DNA from: Neelides folsomi
Lineage: Eukaryota; Arthropoda; Collembola; Neelipleona; Neelidae
NCBI GenBank assembly: GCA_034687125.1
Contig: JAQGBZ010000068.1
Location: forward strand, 165,619 to 229,618
Reading direction: 5' to 3'
DNA: 64,000 nucleotides
The notes under the pieces are model-generated. The model was not told the DNA's origin and did not search any database. It saw nothing but the letters and a program-made list of their open reading frames with translations. Below, piece after piece: positions 60,601 through 64,000 of the stretch (its first letter is position 1; every line of letters begins with the position of its first letter). A program made the translations under genes and the position numbers.

Positions 60601-63348
60601 AACTTTTTTTCCACTTTTTTGAATTCGAGTATTGCTTGATTGCTTTTGCCTATTTTGATTCATGGCTAAGCTTTTTTAATAAAATTCCTAGGTCTTTATA
60701 TCCACAAGATTGAATAATATTTAGTCCAAATTCCATACAATTCAATTTGTCAACTATTTTCATACATATCACATCACATCATATCCTTTGTATTAATTTA
60801 TACTGGGTGTTTTTTGCCTTGATGATTTTAACGTTCAATATTTTTAAATTTGCTTAAACTTCAAATTGAGTAAATTGCTATCTATGACTGAATTACTATA
60901 TATAACTCGATTTAGAGATTTGAGCTCCATACGATTTCTTGCATTGCATTGCATTGTTGTGGTCTCGGTTCAACGCCCCCCTTTTCTCATACGTTTATTC
61001 TTAAGCTCTGAAATCATGAACGCTAAATATCCCCATCGAAATAAAAAAAACACCCTGTATAAGTTTGAGGCCTTTGTAATAATTTCTTTAACATCTCATT
61101 TGTTAATTGCAGGTCTGAAATTTTGCTACCAAAGAACGAGTCTATCTGAACAATCAATTTTCAACTAAAGATAACTCTAAAATACAATCTTAAGAAAGCT
61201 TATAAAATGTAAAATTTACCTCAATTTATAATACAATTTTAATACAATTTCAATAAAATTAATACAATTTCAATTGTCCTCTATATAATTACAACAAATG
61301 AAATGTCTTCATTTTATAATTTGATCATTTTTAATAGGGAAAATAGCCAAAATAGCACACCGAGCCTATCGAAATCTCGTTCCAACTTGCTTCGAAACCG
61401 CTCTTTCTCTCATCCGACTTCAAGTTCTCAAGCAAAGCTCTCTAACTATGGGGTAAACCAAATTAAATATTTTATTTAAATAAACATTGTCTTTTAACTG
61501 ATCATATTTAATTTGTGTAACTAATTGGTGAGTAAGAGTCGTTATAAACAATATTCATTTTCAGAGTTTCGGAGGGAGTGAAATAGGCGAAGAGGATGGA
61601 ATGTCACTTGATGTGATTCCTATTGATGAAACGTCTCAAGATAGCGGAATGTTTTCACCGGATAAAGTTTTTTCACCGGGATGTTCACCTTCTAATCTGC
61701 TTTCCAGCTTGAATATAAATAAGAACAATACGCCAAGTCCTCAAGTGCGAAAACTTAATATAATCTTTTTCCTTTATCCAAACTTGAGGATTTTTTGATC
61801 AATTAATGAATGAAATGTTAATTATTTGATTTCAGGTTCCCAAATTGGGTTTTGGAGCTCGGGCAGCTGGAATCACTAAAGGGCGTCATACCATGAAGTA
61901 CTTAAATGACCTTCTCTATAGACCCATCAAGACTTCTTTCTCAGAGTGCTTATCAGTTGTATCAGCCACAATTGAAGGGAAAGAGAATTCGCGGAAAAGA
62001 AAATCGGAAGACTCACTCTGCATGGTATACAATCTATATGATAATTATCTATAGGATAAATACCATTCCAAAATCTGTCTAAATGAATATATTTATCTAA
62101 TTTATTTATATTATGGCTAAATGAATAATATTTTTATATCTAACTTATTTTTATATTAAATATTAATAAAGAATGGTTTATAACTTTATTTTCAGTTGGC
62201 GGGAGACGAGTCATTTAAACGTCCTTGTCCACCTTCTGAAGCGGTCCCTTCGAAGAGATCGAAGGCTCTCAATCTCGACATCGTTCCACTTCAAGACTTA
62301 TTCAACAAGTCTCCACACAAGGGGTTTACTAGAGCAGAGTCAAAATTCGAAACCACGACGGTTGCCCCTCCTTCGCCATTTCAACGATCTCAATCTGAGT
62401 CGAGTCTCTCTATTAAAAAAGCTTTAGATAGGAGTAAGTCTCTTTAATTGTGAAGTTACCAATTCTATATATGTTATCGATTCCTAAATAGAAATCATTA
62501 GAGAAAAAAATCATTTTGTGGATTTGACTCTCAAAAGCTATGTAATTTTCATTAGAGGTCTCTCAGATTGAGTTGAACAGAGCATTATGGGTGTGATTTT
62601 TGATTACAGTTGATAGCGATCCTTTGTTGATTGGTGATGGATCTCGACGGCATGGTCTTCCGCTCTTCGGTGGGAAAAACACTGATTTGAAGGAAATCTC
62701 TTGTGACACCCTTGTTGATCTCATCACTGGAATAAAGAAAGTTGACGGTCGCTTCCAAGTCATCGACTGTCGTTATCCTTACGAGTACAATGGAGGGCAT
62801 ATCAAGTCGGCTCTGAACATCTTCACTCAGAAGCAAGCCTTTGAAGCATTTTTCACCAAGCAGTCCAAAATTCGGATTTCAAATGATGATGAGTTTCGAG
62901 TGAGTGATTCTTGTACTCGATTTGTTTTGATTTTCCATTGCGAGTTCTCATCCCACCGGGCTCCTGATATGTAAGAATCAATTTCTTGGATTCTAATTAA
63001 TTTCTTAAATAACTTAACCTTTTACTTTATTGGCTAATTGTTCAATGTGTTTGAAGGTGTCGGTTCGTTCGTCAGATTGATAGGAACGCGAACACTTACC
63101 CGTTTCTTCACTATCCTGAAATGTACGTTCTCAGCGGGGGGTACAAAGAGTTTTATGAAAAGTTCAATTTCCACTGCGATCCCCAAGTCTATGTGCCCAT
63201 GAATTTGGAGGAGTTTTCAAATGACCATCGGCAATGTAGGGCTCAAATGAAGCAAGAGGTCGTGTCAACAAAAGTAAATTCCTGTGGGAGGTTGTCAAAA
63301 TTTCCTGGACCGGCAAGAGCCAACGGTCTTAAGAAGTTGAATATTTAA
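54631..63348 (+). CDS. cdc25: Cdc25/String dual-specificity phosphatase (7 exons)
   Basis: Exons 54631-54695, 61338-61452, 61565-61744, 61836-62024, 62196-62433, 62610-62970 and 63057-63348 give 479 residues. Residues 1-260 are the regulatory region: Ser-rich, with DSGMFSP near residue 80, a KEN sequence (169-171, possible APC/C degron) beside RKRK (possible nuclear signal). The catalytic rhodanese-like domain starts near 263 (LLIGD), includes VIDCRYPYEYNGGHIKSA and the CX5R loop HCEFSSHR with Cys373 and Arg379, then LHYPEMYVLSGGYKEFY. Cdc25 dephosphorylates Cdk1 at Thr14/Tyr15 to start mitosis. The loop has His where family members usually have Glu. Exon 1 was chosen because its ATG (GAA before ATG) and GTGAGC donor give the phase that exon 2 needs; a different frame uses a donor at 54759 but does not fit. 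Exons 2-7 are secure, exon 1 probable. Confidence 0.9.
54696..61337 (+). other. 6.6-kb first intron of Cdc25
   Basis: AT-rich at both ends. A long GC-richer interior (about 56.3-57.1 and 57.4-58.74 kb) holds open frames up to 149 codons on both strands without recognised domains. A GTAAGT at 58734 ends one such frame but cannot join exon 2 in phase. Non-coding regulatory DNA or alternative leader exons are possible. The 60801-61059 element lies near the 3' end. Confidence 0.45.
60801..61059. mobile_element. 259-bp TA-ended mariner-like short element
   Basis: The left end TACTGGGTGTTTTTTGCC and the right end AACACCCTGTA are inverted partners. Further matches inside are TTGATG and AACGTTC on the left against GAACG and CATCGAA on the right. 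There is no transposase. It sits in the first Cdc25 intron. Confidence 0.65.
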
Positions 63349-63512
63349 ACTCTCCCGATTTGTATTTAAAATCGTTCAACAGACTTACTATATTAGTCAA
63401 CACCCGTTTTATATTTGGTAATAATAATAACAACATAGCAATTAGAAAAAATTACTACGTAAAGTTTATAATTGCAATTTGACGACTTTTATAAAGGAAT
63501 TTAATGATTCTT

Positions 63513-63518
63513 AATAAA
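63513..63518 (+). terminator. Polyadenylation signal of Cdc25
   Basis: AATAAA lies 165 bases beyond the stop and is followed by a GT-rich stretch (GTTGTTC). Confidence 0.6.
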
Positions 63519-63760
63519 GTTGTTCAGCGTCATACTTTTAATAAATCTTTAATTTAATAGGAATAGTTAAATTGTAATAATGAACAAATGCAATATGCGA
63601 TTTAAATATGGTCAAATTCTCAATGCAACCATGTCAATTTCCATTCCGCATATCGATCGAAATATTTATATTTTACTGAACTATTATATAGAGTATATAG
63701 GAAATAAATTATGATTATTCAACTTTTTTATGTACAAATACAAATTTATATATATATATA

Positions 63761-64000
63761 TACAAGGTGGCCCAGCGTTAACTGAGTATTTTTGATCATC
63801 CCTAACTTTTTATATTTTTTAACACAATTTTCTCATAGATTATCATTATTTGCTCAAAGCATCAGACTAAAATAATAATCTCAATATGTGATTGCAGCCC
63901 CATTTACTTCAATACATCGTTTAAAACAACCTTTGGAAGCTTCTCAAGCTATTTTACATAAAGCATAAAGAAGCGGACATTTCACTGAACGCTTGGACAA
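63761..64000. mobile_element. Left end of a mariner-like element, cut by the window edge
   Basis: After a (TA)n run, the sequence GGTGGCCCAGCGTTAACTGA begins an element with the same general layout (GGTGG..CC..GTTAAC) as the TIR at 36264. The element reads out of the window. The matching right end cannot be seen. Confidence 0.5.
63881..64000 (-). pseudogene. Degenerate mariner-type transposase C-terminus
   Basis: Minus-strand reading gives a short frame ending FKRCIEVNGAAITY then stop at 63881. This resembles the C-terminal helix (RCIEVNGG-type ending) of some mariner/IS630 transposases. An in-frame TGA at 63944-63946 breaks the frame, so this copy is probably inactive. The 5' part lies outside the window. 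Confidence 0.4.

Noticed and set aside
1-64000. CRISPR arrays, rRNA genes, operons, intact tRNA genes
   Set aside because: No regularly spaced identical repeats, no rRNA-like sequence and no complete tRNA fold were seen. The spliced genes show a eukaryotic nuclear sequence.

Overview
This is a eukaryotic nuclear window: every confident gene is split by short introns with GT..AG borders, the spacers are AT-rich, and mariner-type short inverted-repeat elements are common. The gene set and texture (small introns, TA-flanked elements, an FGFR-like 1 family that Drosophila lacks) suggest a non-insect arthropod. My best guess is a caligid copepod such as a salmon louse (about even odds); I cannot confirm the species from sequence alone.

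Layout. 0.9-1.9 kb (+): a 3-exon gene for a TAF6-like protein that has the start of the TAF6 HEAT region but no histone fold. 4.1-9.6 kb (+), 22.0-30.4 kb (+) and 37.4-33.8 kb (-): three complete paralogous genes for FGFR-like 1 (FGFRL1) receptors. Each has 8 coding exons with identical intron phases (1,0,1,0,1,0,1), a signal peptide, three Ig domains each split over two exons, one transmembrane helix and no kinase. Copies two and three are tail to tail. 48.4-49.65 kb (+): a mitochondrial GrpE nucleotide-exchange factor (GRPEL1), 6 exons. 54.0-51.4 kb (-): NELF-A, 8 exons. 54.6-63.3 kb (+): a Cdc25/String phosphatase, 7 exons, divergent from NELF-A with 639 bp between start codons. The window closes inside a mariner-like element.

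Between the genes lie AT-rich DNA, islands of higher GC without a recognisable gene, and several non-autonomous DNA transposons. These include a ~0.94-kb element with long inverted ends, directly beside a 416-bp element with internal GGCGCTTA repeats; a nested palindrome at 33.2 kb; a 560-bp TA-flanked element inside the third FGFRL gene; and short hairpin elements at 47.6, 50.6 and 60.8 kb. A degenerate ~335-bp direct repeat lies at 45.0-45.7 kb, and a CpG-rich island at 43.4-44.05 kb may be an unassigned promoter.

Functionally, the FGFRL cluster is the notable system: a local triplication of a kinase-less FGF receptor whose ectodomain architecture is conserved while the cytoplasmic tails have diverged completely. 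The other genes are housekeeping: Pol II pausing (NELF-A), a TFIID-related paralogue, mitochondrial Hsp70 cycling (GRPEL1) and mitotic entry (Cdc25). The Cdc25 protein carries an unusual residue in its catalytic loop. Exon joins were worked out by hand from reading frame, splice signals and family similarity, not from transcripts.
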